The notes under the pieces are model-generated. The model was not told the origin of the DNA and did no database searches. It saw nothing but the letters and a program-made list of their open reading frames with translations. Of a stretch of DNA of 64,000 nt, positions 1 to 8,760 are shown one piece after another. The position numbers and the translations under genes were made by a program. The stretch covers positions 62,001-126,000 of the forward strand of contig JADMLA020000040.1 in assembly GCA_015482705.2 (NCBI GenBank), in the 5' to 3' direction. How positions within the stretch are numbered: position 1 is the first letter of the stretch; every line of letters starts with the position of its first letter. The stretch is from Prosthecochloris sp. GTDB taxonomy: Bacteria; Bacteroidota; Chlorobiia; Chlorobiales; Chlorobiaceae.

Positions 1-1
1 G

Positions 2-151
2 CGGTATCCTTCGGTCCTCCGGTTGGCGCGCGATCGAGCGCACATGCAGCGAGTAAAAGGCAAAGTGCTGAAAGAAGTTGCAGCGGTTTCATGGAAAGAA
101 ATGTTGAGGCCCTACCCGGATTGTAAATCAGCGTATGAATTCGTAAATTAA
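2..151 (+). CDS. C-terminal fragment of an unrecognised protein
   Basis: Frame 2 is open from the window edge to a TAA at 149-151 and gives about 49 residues ending SAYEFVN. The composition (basic, amphipathic, with a WKEMLRPYPD stretch) looks like a genuine protein end rather than random frame; the other plus frame readable here stops at 124-126. It lies about 60 bp upstream of glgA on the same strand. No motif is complete enough to name a family, and the start lies outside the window. Confidence 0.5.
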   Translation, partial: RYPSVLRLARDRAHMQRVKGKVLKEVAAVSWKEMLRPYPDCKSAYEFVN

Positions 152-212
152 AAAGCTAAGAAGTACTATGAAAGTTTTTTGGAAAAAAAATAACAGATTG
201 TTTACGATATAG

Positions 213-1691
213 ATGACCAGAAGCACCTGCAAAGTTCTTTATGTGTCTGGTGAAATTTCTCCATTTGTAAGGGTCAGTTCTCTCGCCGATTTCATGGCAT
301 CTTTTCCTCAAGCCATGGAAGATGAAGGTTGTGAGGCACGAATAATGATGCCTAAATACGGTGTGATCAACGATCGCAAATTTCGCCTTCACGATGTCTT
401 GCGGCTTTCAGATATCAAAGTACCCCTGAAAGACAAGACCGATTTGCTTCACGTAAAGGTTACGGCTCTTCCGTCCAGCAAAATACAGACTTATTTTCTC
501 TATAACGAAAAATATTTCAAGCGAAACGGCCTTTTTACCGACATGGCCCAGGGAGATAATTTCAAGGGTAGTGCCGAAAGGGTGATTTTCTTCAATATCG
601 GTATTCTTGAAACGCTGCAGAGACTCGGCTGGAAGCCCGATATCATTCATTTTCATGACTGGTATGCGGGTCTTGTTCCCTTGCTGCTGAAAACCGTTTA
701 TGCCGACAACCCCTTTTTCAAAGGGATTAAAACGGTGCTCACCCTTCATAATGCACACACTCAGGGTGTTTTTTCAGAGAAACCGTTCAAAAAACTGTTG
801 CCCGAAGTTATAGTCGAGCGGCTGCATGCCGAAGGCGATGATACGGTAAACATGCTGTTTACAGGAATTGAACACGCGGACAGAGTTGCTACGACCTCGA
901 GCCGTTATGCCGAACTTATCAGCAGCGATGAGGATACGGCTTACGGTGTCGATAAGATTCTGGCTTTGCGCGGTAATCATCTGGAAGGAATAATCAACGG
1001 GCTCGATACAAAACAGTGGAATCCGTCTTCGGACAAGCTCATCAAGAAAAAGTTCGATGTCGAACGACTCGAAGAGAAGCTTGAAAACAAGAAATATCTG
1101 CTTGAAGAGCTGAATCTTTCTTTCGATGAGGATGCTCCCCTGATCGGTGCCATGGTAAATTTTGACCGTTTTCAGGGCATCGACCTTGTGATGGATGCTC
1201 TCGAGAATCTCTTGGAGCTGGATATTCGCCTCGTTATTTCCGGTACGGGGGACAAGGAGATTAAGAACAAATTGCAGACTCTTGCAGCGAAGTATCAAGG
1301 TAAGCTCGGGCTTAATTTTGATTTTACCGATGCATTTTTTCATCAGATAATGGCTTCTGCCGATATGCTGCTTATGCCCGGAAAGCTGGAGTCATGCGGT
1401 ATGATGCAGTTCTTCGCAATGCGATATGGAACGTTGCCGATTATCTATGCCGGTTCCGGCAGTGCCGAGACCATCGATGAGATAGACCAGGAACATGATG
1501 GTTCCGGTTTTGCTTTTCATGAGTACTCTCCTGAAGCGTTGACCAAAACGGTGGAAGAGGCTCTTTTGGTATATGGTGACAAGGATCGTTGGATCAGGCT
1601 TGTGACGGATAACATGGAAAGGGAAATGACCTGGAAGGACTCGGCGGAAAAGTATAGTCAGATCTATCGTGGTCTGCTCGAAAGTGCATAG
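213..1691 (+). CDS. glgA: Glycogen/starch synthase (GT5), divergent
   Basis: The 492-residue product matches the length and plan of bacterial glycogen synthase: an N-terminal GT5 catalytic domain (about residues 7-250, with IIHFHDWYAG near 145) and a C-terminal GT-B Rossmann domain (about 300-490). It would transfer glucose from ADP-glucose to alpha-1,4-glucan in the cytoplasm. Oddly, the N-terminal KTGGL loop that binds ADP-glucose reads RVSSL, the FEPCGL motif reads LESCGM, and the second TGGL-like loop reads GSGSAE. I recall other Chlorobi GlgA proteins with similar changes, so this is probably a lineage trait. The ATG at 213 fits the family N-terminus although no strong Shine-Dalgarno is visible. 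The next gene starts 9 bp after the stop, so the two are probably co-transcribed. Confidence 0.88.
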   Translation: MTRSTCKVLYVSGEISPFVRVSSLADFMASFPQAMEDEGCEARIMMPKYGVINDRKFRLHDVLRLSDIKVPLKDKTDLLHVKVTALPSSKIQTYFLYNEKYFKRNGLFTDMAQGDNFKGSAERVIFFNIGILETLQRLGWKPDIIHFHDWYAGLVPLLLKTVYADNPFFKGIKTVLTLHNAHTQGVFSEKPFKKLLPEVIVERLHAEGDDTVNMLFTGIEHADRVATTSSRYAELISSDEDTAYGVDKILALRGNHLEGIINGLDTKQWNPSSDKLIKKKFDVERLEEKLENKKYLLEELNLSFDEDAPLIGAMVNFDRFQGIDLVMDALENLLELDIRLVISGTGDKEIKNKLQTLAAKYQGKLGLNFDFTDAFFHQIMASADMLLMPGKLESCGMMQFFAMRYGTLPIIYAGSGSAETIDEIDQEHDGSGFAFHEYSPEALTKTVEEALLVYGDKDRWIRLVTDNMEREMTWKDSAEKYSQIYRGLLESA

Positions 1692-1700
1692 AGGAGCAGT

Positions 1701-2291
1701 GTGAGAAAGGTAAAGGTACTGTTTCTCGACCGTGATGGCACGATCAACCGCGATATAGGCACCTACGTAACTACACGAGAGCAGTTTCAGCTCATAGAAG
1801 GAACGGAAGCGGCCATTGCCCTTGCAAGACAGGCGGGTTATCAGATTGTCATTGTAACCAATCAGGCTGGTATTGCCAAAGGTATTGTCACTTCCGGGCA
1901 GGTTGAAGATATTCATCGTTACCTCAATGAACTGCTCGCCGTTAGGGGTGCCGCTTTCGACCGGAGCTATTATTGTCCTACCCATCCGGACTATCCAAAT
2001 CCAGAGTATGATCGTTTCGCGTGGTGCAGGAAGCCCGATACCGGTATGGTTGATCGAGCGGTTGCCGATTACCTTGCTTCTGGGGTTGAAGTGGACAAGT
2101 CACAATCGTTTTTTATCGGCGATAAAACCGTAGATGTTGAATGCGGATTGCGTGCCGGGCTTCGTCCCATTCTTGTCAGAACAGGTCATGGTGAGGAGGT
2201 GTTATGTCGTGAACGAGGAATTGAGCCTGAATTCGTGGCCGACAATCTCTACCAGGCCATAACCGGGTATATACTCTTGAATGCCTGTTGA
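1701..2291 (+). CDS. HAD-family heptose-bisphosphate-type phosphatase (GmhB/HisB-N-like)
   Basis: This 196-residue HAD-IIIA hydrolase has the nucleophile motif DRDGT (D10, D12), the TNQAGIAKG segment near residue 55 and the late GDKTVD acidic motif. These are the marks of D-glycero-D-manno-heptose 1,7-bisphosphate phosphatase and of the HisB N-terminal domain. GmhB is known to carry a Cys/His zinc loop; here a CPTHP...CRKP stretch is present but the expected CxC has become AWC, so one ligand is missing. The start is GTG at 1701, preceded by GAGGAG and only 9 bp after glgA. It could serve LPS heptose synthesis or act as a general sugar phosphatase; the sequence does not settle which. Confidence 0.72.
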   Translation: MRKVKVLFLDRDGTINRDIGTYVTTREQFQLIEGTEAAIALARQAGYQIVIVTNQAGIAKGIVTSGQVEDIHRYLNELLAVRGAAFDRSYYCPTHPDYPNPEYDRFAWCRKPDTGMVDRAVADYLASGVEVDKSQSFFIGDKTVDVECGLRAGLRPILVRTGHGEEVLCRERGIEPEFVADNLYQAITGYILLNAC

Positions 2292-2368
2292 TTTGTTTTC
2301 GGGGGTATCACTTTTAGTCGACAAGCGGATCGGTGCCGATGGTGACGGTGGCTGATGAGGAGACGAGT

Positions 2369-3511
2369 ATGACGAAGCTACATTGCTATGTACATGTTCC
2401 TTTCTGCCGTGAACGGTGCAGTTACTGTGATTTTTTCCTTGTAACGAGACAGGATCTTCTCGGTCGCTTTTTTTCGGCGCTTCATTCGGAATCCTCGGAG
2501 CGTCTCGCTGCTTTGCGGGGAAGTACCGTTCACTCCGTTCATTTCGGAGGAGGAACTCCTTCGTCGGTTCCCGTTGCCTACCTGAAAAACTGGTTCGAAA
2601 CACTTTCGCGACATGTTTCGTTGAGTGATGACGCAGAAATTACCCTTGAAGCCAACCCTGAGGATCTCACCAATGAAAAACTTCAAGAACTGGCAGCTTT
2701 GGGCGTGAATAGGCTCAGTATCGGTGTTCAGTCTTTCATTCCCGAAAAGCTTCGGGCATTGGGGCGCTTGCACTCGGCTGAAGAGGCCTTACGGGTGACA
2801 GATGATGCAATGAAGCTGCTCGGTAATGTCAGCGTCGACCTTATTTGCGGTGTCGAAGGGGAGGATCCGGATATTTGGGAACGGGACCTGTATACCGCTA
2901 TATCCCGCGGTCTGCCTCATGTGTCCGTTTACATGCTTACCCTTGAAAAAAAGACGAGGCTTGAAAATCTTGTAAGAAGAGGTCTTGTTACTCTTCCTGA
3001 TGAGAGCGTTCAGGCTGATATGTATATGATGGCTTGTGAACTGCTCGAAGCTGAAGGTTTCAAGCATTATGAGGTTTCGAATTTTTCAAAACCGGGATTC
3101 TTTTCCCGTTATAATCTGGGATGCTGGCAAAGGGAATCGTATCTTGGTTTCGGCCCTTCCGCGCATAGTTTTCTTGTTTCCGGAGACCATGAGTTGCGAA
3201 GCGCGAATGTGAGCAGTATGATCCGCTACATGACGTCCCCATATGAAGCGCAGGAGTACTGTGAAATGCTTTCCTGTGCAGAGAGGATCAATGAAAAAAT
3301 TTTTCTTTCCCTGCGTCTTTCATCCGGGCTCGAACTTGTGGATTTGATGCGGTATCACGATGGAAGCAGTGTTGTCGTGGAAAATGTGGATCAGCTTAAA
3401 AAACAGGGGTTGATCGAGATTCGCGATGGTGTGATAAAGGTTTCTCGCAAAGGCTTCTTGTTTGCCGACAGGGTGGCCGAAGAGCTGCTGCCGGCTTGGA
3501 AGCGGGATTGA
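2369..3511 (+). CDS. hemW: Radical SAM heme chaperone HemW (coproporphyrinogen oxidase-like)
   Basis: The protein has the radical SAM cluster CxxxCxxC at C13, C17 and C20, then the GGGTPSS and EANPEDL motifs of the HemN/HemW superfamily, with a HemW-type C-terminal domain. Length is about 380 residues, as for HemW and shorter than true HemN (about 450). HemW binds heme and delivers it to haemoproteins; it was long annotated as oxygen-independent coproporphyrinogen III oxidase. I chose ATG 2369 because GAGGAG sits 6 bp before it and the protein then starts four residues before the conserved CYVHVPFC; an in-frame ATG 36 bp upstream lacks such a site. Confidence 0.85.
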   Translation: MTKLHCYVHVPFCRERCSYCDFFLVTRQDLLGRFFSALHSESSERLAALRGSTVHSVHFGGGTPSSVPVAYLKNWFETLSRHVSLSDDAEITLEANPEDLTNEKLQELAALGVNRLSIGVQSFIPEKLRALGRLHSAEEALRVTDDAMKLLGNVSVDLICGVEGEDPDIWERDLYTAISRGLPHVSVYMLTLEKKTRLENLVRRGLVTLPDESVQADMYMMACELLEAEGFKHYEVSNFSKPGFFSRYNLGCWQRESYLGFGPSAHSFLVSGDHELRSANVSSMIRYMTSPYEAQEYCEMLSCAERINEKIFLSLRLSSGLELVDLMRYHDGSSVVVENVDQLKKQGLIEIRDGVIKVSRKGFLFADRVAEELLPAWKRD

Positions 3512-3573
3512 TTGTTCGCCCTTGTCTGTTGTTATGGTTGTTAACTTTTGATTTTTCTTTTTCGCTGTTGAAT

Positions 3574-6216
3574 ATGGATCACAAGACGGTACATCGCGGC
3601 ATAGCCGTAACGCTGTTTCTCTTGGCCGAAGCTGTTTATCTGATGACCATGGCTCCCACGCTCTCTTTCTGGGACTGTGGTGAATTTATCGCAACATCGT
3701 ATACTCTCGGGGTTCCCCATCCTCCGGGTGCTCCTTTGTTTCTTCTGGTTGGCAGGTTGTTTTCCATGGTCCCTTTTTTCGAGGATATCGGGGCCAGAGT
3801 CAATCTTTTGAGCACGTTATCGGCCTCGGCAACCGTCATGCTTACCTACCTGATTATTTTTCAATTGATTACCGTCTACCGCAAGAGCGACCCCCGTTCA
3901 TGGGATGACTCTGGACGGCTCTCGGCCTATGGTGCTGCTCTGGTGGGAGCTCTCGCTCTTGCTTTTTCCGACAGTTTCTGGTTCAATGCGGTTGAAACGG
4001 AAGTCTACGCGCCCTCGCTCTTTTTTACCGCACTTGTTGTCTGGTTTATCCTGCGATGGTTTGGAGAGGAGTCTCAAGAGGGAAACGAACGTTGGCTGAT
4101 GGCTGCGATGTACGTCATAGGCCTGTCGATAGGGGTACACCTCTTGAGTCTTCTGGCCATTTTTGCCGTCATCATGGTGTACTACTATAAAAAATACGAG
4201 GTTACAGTTGCTTCGTTCCTGGTGATGGCGGTTGCGGCATCAGGGGCTTTTCTCCTGGTTTATATCGGCATTATCAAGGGGGTGCCGATACTGATGCAGC
4301 AAGCTTCCTGGTGGGGGATAGCGATACTTCTCGGTGGGATCGTCTATGTCGTGTACGTTGCTCATATCAGAAAGTACAGGTTGCTGCATACGCTCAGTAT
4401 GTCGTTGCTGCTGCTGATTGTCGGTTATACATCCTATGCACTCATCTATGTCCGTGCAAACGCTTCGCCATCCATCAACGAGAACAATCCTTCAACCGGT
4501 GAGGCTTTTTTTGCGTACCTGAACCGTGAACAATATGGTGAGTTGCCGTTGTGGCCGAGACGATGGTCGGAAGAGCCGATGCACCGGTATTTTTACCAGC
4601 AATACGAGAACGATCTCGACTATTTTTTCCGTTACCAGTTGAGCCATATGTATCTCCGGTATTTCGGGTGGCAGTTTATCGGTCGAGAAGGTGATAGTGA
4701 TGGGACTGATATCGAAAGGGCTGATATCGACTGGACACAACTCTGGGCATTGCCGTTCCTTGTCGGCGTTTTCGGGATGTTTTCACACTTCCACCGTGAC
4801 TGGAAGATGGGATCGGTTGTGACCGCACTGTTCATTCTCACCGGTGCGGCTCTTGTCATCTATCTCAATCAAACGGAGCCCCAGCCCAGAGAGCGTGACT
4901 ACAGCTTTACGGGAAGTTTTTTTGCGTTTGCCATCTGGATCGGTATAGGTGCGGAAAACCTCATCAGGCTGATTCGCAGCATTACCATCGATGCGCAAGA
5001 AAGGAATATACTTTCGACCATCGCGTTGGGTGTTTTGCTGTTGGTGGTGGATGGCAGAATGCTCTATGCCAATTACGAGGTGCACGACCGCTCAGGAAAC
5101 TACGTGCCATGGGACTGGGCGTGGAACATGCTGCAGAGCTGCGAGAAGGACGCTATACTCTTTACCAACGGTGATAACGATACCTTTCCGCTTTGGTATC
5201 TGCAGGAGGTTGAAGGTATCAGGACCGATGTCAGGGTTGTCAATCTCAGCCTCGCCAATACCGGCTGGTATCTCGACCAGTTGAAGAACACCTCGCCACA
5301 CGGAGCGAAAAAAATAGCGTTCACCCTGAGCGATGAGGAGTTGGAAGGAATCGGCTTTGTTCCCGTGCAGCCGGTTGAGGTCGAGCTTCCTGCAGGTTCA
5401 GAAAAAGAGTCGCTTATCGCGGAATACCGTGCGGCAGACCTCGAGGTTCCGGAAGGAGTTGTCGATACGCTTCGATGGCAGATCAGACCTACCATTACCT
5501 ATCGCGGGAGAGGGTTTCTAAGGCCACAGGACTTTGCCGTCTATCAAATTCTGATGAATAATTATGCAAAGCGTCCTATTTATTTTGCCATAACCGTCGG
5601 TCGTGATAATCTAATCGGTATTGATAACTACCTTCGTCTCGACGGGCTTGCCTATAAGGTAGTGCCGGTTGAAAACAGTGAAGAGAGGGTCTTTATCGGG
5701 ACGGCAAAGCTCTGGACAAATCTCTGCAGTGTTTTTCGTTATCGCAATCTCGACAATCCGGATGTCTTCATCGAGGAAACATCCCTGAGGCTGAGCAAAA
5801 ACTACAAGCCGTTGTTTTCGAGTCTTGCGGCTGTTCTTGCCGAAGAACCCGGCAGAGAAATCAACATCATCCATAACGACGGCAATATTCGCAGGGCCAC
5901 CGGTAAGGAGCTGGCTCTCGAAGCGCTGGATACATCGCAGGAAATGCTACCCCTCGAGCGTTTCGAATTGGATCCGGGGATTGCCGCATCAGTAGTTGCA
6001 CTGTATGTTTCGCTAGGTGAAAAGGACAAAACGGATCGATATATTGTTTATCTTGAAAGGCTTGCGGGGAATACCGCTTTGCGTGAAGATCCTCAGCTTC
6101 ACTATGCTCTTGCCCTTGCGTTACGTGAGGTTGGCCGAACCGGTGAATCCGCAGCGATTTTGGATACGCTTTTCAAGGAGATCGATGAAAGCAAAATTGA
6201 ATTACCGAATCAATAA
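3574..6216 (+). CDS. DUF2723 polytopic membrane protein
   Basis: This protein of about 880 residues begins with the DUF2723 signature: SFWDCGEF near residue 30, then LGVPHPPGAP. It has roughly ten hydrophobic helices in the first 500 residues and a large soluble C-terminal part ending in helical, TPR-like sequence. DUF2723 is related to GT-C protein O-glycosyltransferases (eukaryotic TMEM260 is the O-mannosylating member); in bacteria the acceptor is unknown. I prefer ATG 3574 over the longer frame, which would need a TTG start inside hemW. Twelve base pairs separate its stop from lpxA, suggesting co-transcription and an envelope role, which is inference. Confidence 0.75.
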   Translation: MDHKTVHRGIAVTLFLLAEAVYLMTMAPTLSFWDCGEFIATSYTLGVPHPPGAPLFLLVGRLFSMVPFFEDIGARVNLLSTLSASATVMLTYLIIFQLITVYRKSDPRSWDDSGRLSAYGAALVGALALAFSDSFWFNAVETEVYAPSLFFTALVVWFILRWFGEESQEGNERWLMAAMYVIGLSIGVHLLSLLAIFAVIMVYYYKKYEVTVASFLVMAVAASGAFLLVYIGIIKGVPILMQQASWWGIAILLGGIVYVVYVAHIRKYRLLHTLSMSLLLLIVGYTSYALIYVRANASPSINENNPSTGEAFFAYLNREQYGELPLWPRRWSEEPMHRYFYQQYENDLDYFFRYQLSHMYLRYFGWQFIGREGDSDGTDIERADIDWTQLWALPFLVGVFGMFSHFHRDWKMGSVVTALFILTGAALVIYLNQTEPQPRERDYSFTGSFFAFAIWIGIGAENLIRLIRSITIDAQERNILSTIALGVLLLVVDGRMLYANYEVHDRSGNYVPWDWAWNMLQSCEKDAILFTNGDNDTFPLWYLQEVEGIRTDVRVVNLSLANTGWYLDQLKNTSPHGAKKIAFTLSDEELEGIGFVPVQPVEVELPAGSEKESLIAEYRAADLEVPEGVVDTLRWQIRPTITYRGRGFLRPQDFAVYQILMNNYAKRPIYFAITVGRDNLIGIDNYLRLDGLAYKVVPVENSEERVFIGTAKLWTNLCSVFRYRNLDNPDVFIEETSLRLSKNYKPLFSSLAAVLAEEPGREINIIHNDGNIRRATGKELALEALDTSQEMLPLERFELDPGIAASVVALYVSLGEKDKTDRYIVYLERLAGNTALREDPQLHYALALALREVGRTGESAAILDTLFKEIDESKIELPNQ

Positions 6217-6227
6217 AACAGCTATTG

Positions 6228-7025
6228 ATGGAACGTTGTATACATTCGACAGCCGTTATCGGGTCGAAGGCTGAAATCGGCCAGGGAGTTACGGTCGGCC
6301 CTTATGCGGTTATCGAAGATGATGTAGTAATCGGTGACAACACCGAGATCGGTCCTCACGTGCATATAGCCGATGGTGCGCGTTTGGGAAAAGAGTGCAA
6401 GGTTTTTGCCGGGGCGGTTCTTTCCACCGTTCCCCAGGATTTGAAGTTCGAGGGTGAGAAAACATATCTCCATGTTGGGGACCGTACCGTTATCAGAGAG
6501 TATGTGACTTTGAACAGGGGAACCAGGGCAAGCGGTAAAACCGTTGTCGGTTCAGATAATCTTATCATGGCTTATGTTCATGCCGGTCATGACTGCATCA
6601 TTGGGAACCATGTCATTATCGCCAACTCCGTTCAGTTCGGAGGTCATTGCGAGGTTGAAGATTATGCTGTTGTCGGAGGACTTGCAGGAGTGCATCAGTT
6701 TGTACGCATCGGAAAGTATGCTATGGTAGGTGGAATATCCAGGGCTTCACTCGATGTGCCGCCCTATGTCATGGCTGGCGGCCATGAGAGCTTCCGTTTT
6801 GAAGGGCTGAACATGGTTGGGCTTAGAAGAAGAGGTTTTTCATCAGAGCAGATCGACATGATCAGGCGTGTTTACAGGATTATTTTCCAGTCGGGGCTGC
6901 TTCTCGGCAATGCTCTTGAAAAAGTCGAAACGGAGTGTGAACGTACCCCTGAAGTGGAGGAGGTGTTACATTTTTTCGATACAAGTACCGCGAAAAGAAA
7001 GTATATCAGGCCGTTCAAATCATGA
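6228..7025 (+). CDS. lpxA: Acyl-ACP--UDP-N-acetylglucosamine O-acyltransferase LpxA
   Basis: LpxA performs the first committed step of lipid A synthesis, moving a hydroxyacyl chain from ACP to the 3-OH of UDP-GlcNAc. The sequence shows the left-handed beta-helix hexapeptide repeats (from ViGskAeIG onward), the conserved VTLNRGT block, the catalytic-His segment AYVHAGHDC and the QFGGH/GVHQFVRIG motifs, followed by a helical C-terminal domain. At about 265 residues it has the usual length. The ATG at 6228 follows the upstream stop by 12 bp. An LpxH-type hydrolase lies at 30.6 kb. Confidence 0.93.
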   Translation: MERCIHSTAVIGSKAEIGQGVTVGPYAVIEDDVVIGDNTEIGPHVHIADGARLGKECKVFAGAVLSTVPQDLKFEGEKTYLHVGDRTVIREYVTLNRGTRASGKTVVGSDNLIMAYVHAGHDCIIGNHVIIANSVQFGGHCEVEDYAVVGGLAGVHQFVRIGKYAMVGGISRASLDVPPYVMAGGHESFRFEGLNMVGLRRRGFSSEQIDMIRRVYRIIFQSGLLLGNALEKVETECERTPEVEEVLHFFDTSTAKRKYIRPFKS

Positions 7026-7063
7026 ACAAACCGTCTGGGTGAAAATGAGGAGGGTAGCGATAT

Positions 7064-8056
7064 ATGCAACGTTGGGCGCTTGGGATAGACTTGGGAGGAA
7101 CGGCGGTCAAACTTGCCGTGATTGAAGAAAATGGTGAAATGTTGGATCATCAACGGCATCCAACACGGGTGGACGCAGGACCGGAAGGGATTGTCGAGCA
7201 TATCGCATCGCTCGGGTTCTCGATGTACGATCGTTTCAAAAAAAGACTTGACGAAAATCTGTTTGCCGGAATCGGGCTTGGTGCTCCTGGAGCGGTGGAT
7301 ACCGTGAAAGGGACGTTAAGCTACCCGCCGAATTTGCCAGGGTGGGAGCGATACCCGCTGAAAAGCCGGCTGCAGAGGATGCTTGCCGATACGTATTCGC
7401 TTGACAGTTCGCTTATCCTCGAAAATGATGCCAATATTGCGGCTTGCGGGGAGGCGGTGTTTGGGGCAGGGAGGATGTTCGATGATTTTATGATGATCAC
7501 TCTCGGAACGGGAGTCGGTAGTGGAATTATTCTTGATCGAAAACTCTATCGTGGCCCTTGCGGCACGGCTGGTGAGATAGGAGCGATGACAGTCGATTAC
7601 AACAGTCAGAGTGTTCATGTCGGTATACGGGGTTCGATAGAAAGTCTTATCGGTAAAAAGCGTATTGTTTCCATGGGGATCGATAGGTATCGATGCAACG
7701 AAAGGAGCGAAAAGGCCGAAACGTTTCACGGAAAAGAATTACGCGATCTTTCGCCGAGAACTCTTGAAAAAGCTGCGCATCATGGAGATACTGTCGCCAA
7801 GGAGGTTTGGGAAAGGGTTGGTAAGATACTTGGAATCGGTCTCGCAGGTGTTGTCGCGCTGATGGATATCCGTAAGTTCGTCATTGGCGGAGGGATTTCC
7901 GGTGCTGGTGATTTGATTTTTTCTCCCGCGTTCGGACAGATGAAAGCAGCGACACTTCCTTCGATGCACGACGGGATGGAGATTGTTCCGGCTTCACTTG
8001 GCAACAAAGCAGGGGTCTACGGTGCGGCCGCTCGTTGTTTTTCTTCTATTGAATGA
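7064..8056 (+). CDS. ROK-family sugar kinase (glucokinase-like) without the ROK zinc motif
   Basis: The 330-residue protein has the ROK/actin-fold phosphate-1 motif GIDLGGT (D9-T13), the catalytic ENDAN (D122) and an LGTGVGSG phosphate-2 loop. It probably phosphorylates glucose or another hexose with ATP in the cytoplasm. The hallmark ROK zinc site (a His after the conserved EIG, plus CxCGxxGC) is absent: E171-I-G is followed by Ala, and the region to about residue 195 (SVHVGIRGSIES) has no Cys. Specificity therefore cannot be assumed. The ATG at 7064 has GAGGAGG upstream. The next gene begins 10 bp after the stop. Confidence 0.8.
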   Translation: MQRWALGIDLGGTAVKLAVIEENGEMLDHQRHPTRVDAGPEGIVEHIASLGFSMYDRFKKRLDENLFAGIGLGAPGAVDTVKGTLSYPPNLPGWERYPLKSRLQRMLADTYSLDSSLILENDANIAACGEAVFGAGRMFDDFMMITLGTGVGSGIILDRKLYRGPCGTAGEIGAMTVDYNSQSVHVGIRGSIESLIGKKRIVSMGIDRYRCNERSEKAETFHGKELRDLSPRTLEKAAHHGDTVAKEVWERVGKILGIGLAGVVALMDIRKFVIGGGISGAGDLIFSPAFGQMKAATLPSMHDGMEIVPASLGNKAGVYGAAARCFSSIE

Positions 8057-8066
8057 GACTGTCGAA

Positions 8067-8753
8067 ATGCTTGACGAGGTACTCCATATTTTCTATCCCC
8101 GGATTTGTGCGGGGTGTGATGCGCTGCTTGCAGAGGGTGAGCGGGAGATCTGTCGTGATTGTATCGTCTCTTTCGACAGATTTTCAGATGCTGAAGCTGC
8201 GGACCGTGCAGTAAAGAACGTGTTCATGCATAACTTTGCAGCCGGTGACATCCCTCAAAAGGCGGTGACTCTCTACCGGTTTCATAAAAACGACAGGCTC
8301 CGTAAGGTTATTCATGCAATGAAATACGAGGGAGTGTATCGACTCGGCAGCCTGTTCGGAACGCTTCTCGCTGAAATGATCGGGGGTTCGCTGATTGCAG
8401 GCCACTGCGACTGTATCGTTCCGGTGCCTCTCCACAAATTGAAGGTAATCGAACGAACCTACAATCAGTCTGAGATTATAGCCCGTTCACTCGGGGCTGC
8501 CCTTGGAAAAGATGTTCGTGTTGATCTTGTGACGCGAACAAAATATACCGAGTCTCAGGCGGGATTGTCGCCGCGTGAAAGGCTGCGAAATGTCGGGAAT
8601 GCTTTTGCTCCATCGGGCAATGCCGTGCCGGAAAATATTCTGCTTGTCGATGACGTGCTCACGACCGGATCGACAGTCGCTGCAGTCATGCAGTCCCTCA
8701 AATCCGCAGGAGCGTCGAACATATCTCTTGCAACCATAGCGCTTGCTGCTTGA
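8067..8753 (+). CDS. comF: ComF-family phosphoribosyltransferase-like protein
   Basis: An N-terminal zinc ribbon (C14, C17, C29, C32) is followed by a type I PRTase fold ending in the PRPP-binding loop ILLVDDVLTTGST (about residues 191-203). This is the ComFC/GntX family, whose members support DNA uptake and recombination in some bacteria and whose reaction is not established. I use ATG 8067, which puts the zinc ribbon near the N-terminus and leaves 10 bp after the ROK stop; the longer frame would overlap that gene. It runs directly into rsmE. Confidence 0.85.
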   Translation: MLDEVLHIFYPRICAGCDALLAEGEREICRDCIVSFDRFSDAEAADRAVKNVFMHNFAAGDIPQKAVTLYRFHKNDRLRKVIHAMKYEGVYRLGSLFGTLLAEMIGGSLIAGHCDCIVPVPLHKLKVIERTYNQSEIIARSLGAALGKDVRVDLVTRTKYTESQAGLSPRERLRNVGNAFAPSGNAVPENILLVDDVLTTGSTVAAVMQSLKSAGASNISLATIALAA

Positions 8754-8760
8754 AACTCTC

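Noticed and set aside
2333..2368. Upstream start for hemW
   Set aside because: It adds 12 residues without a Shine-Dalgarno; the ATG at 2369 has a clear one.
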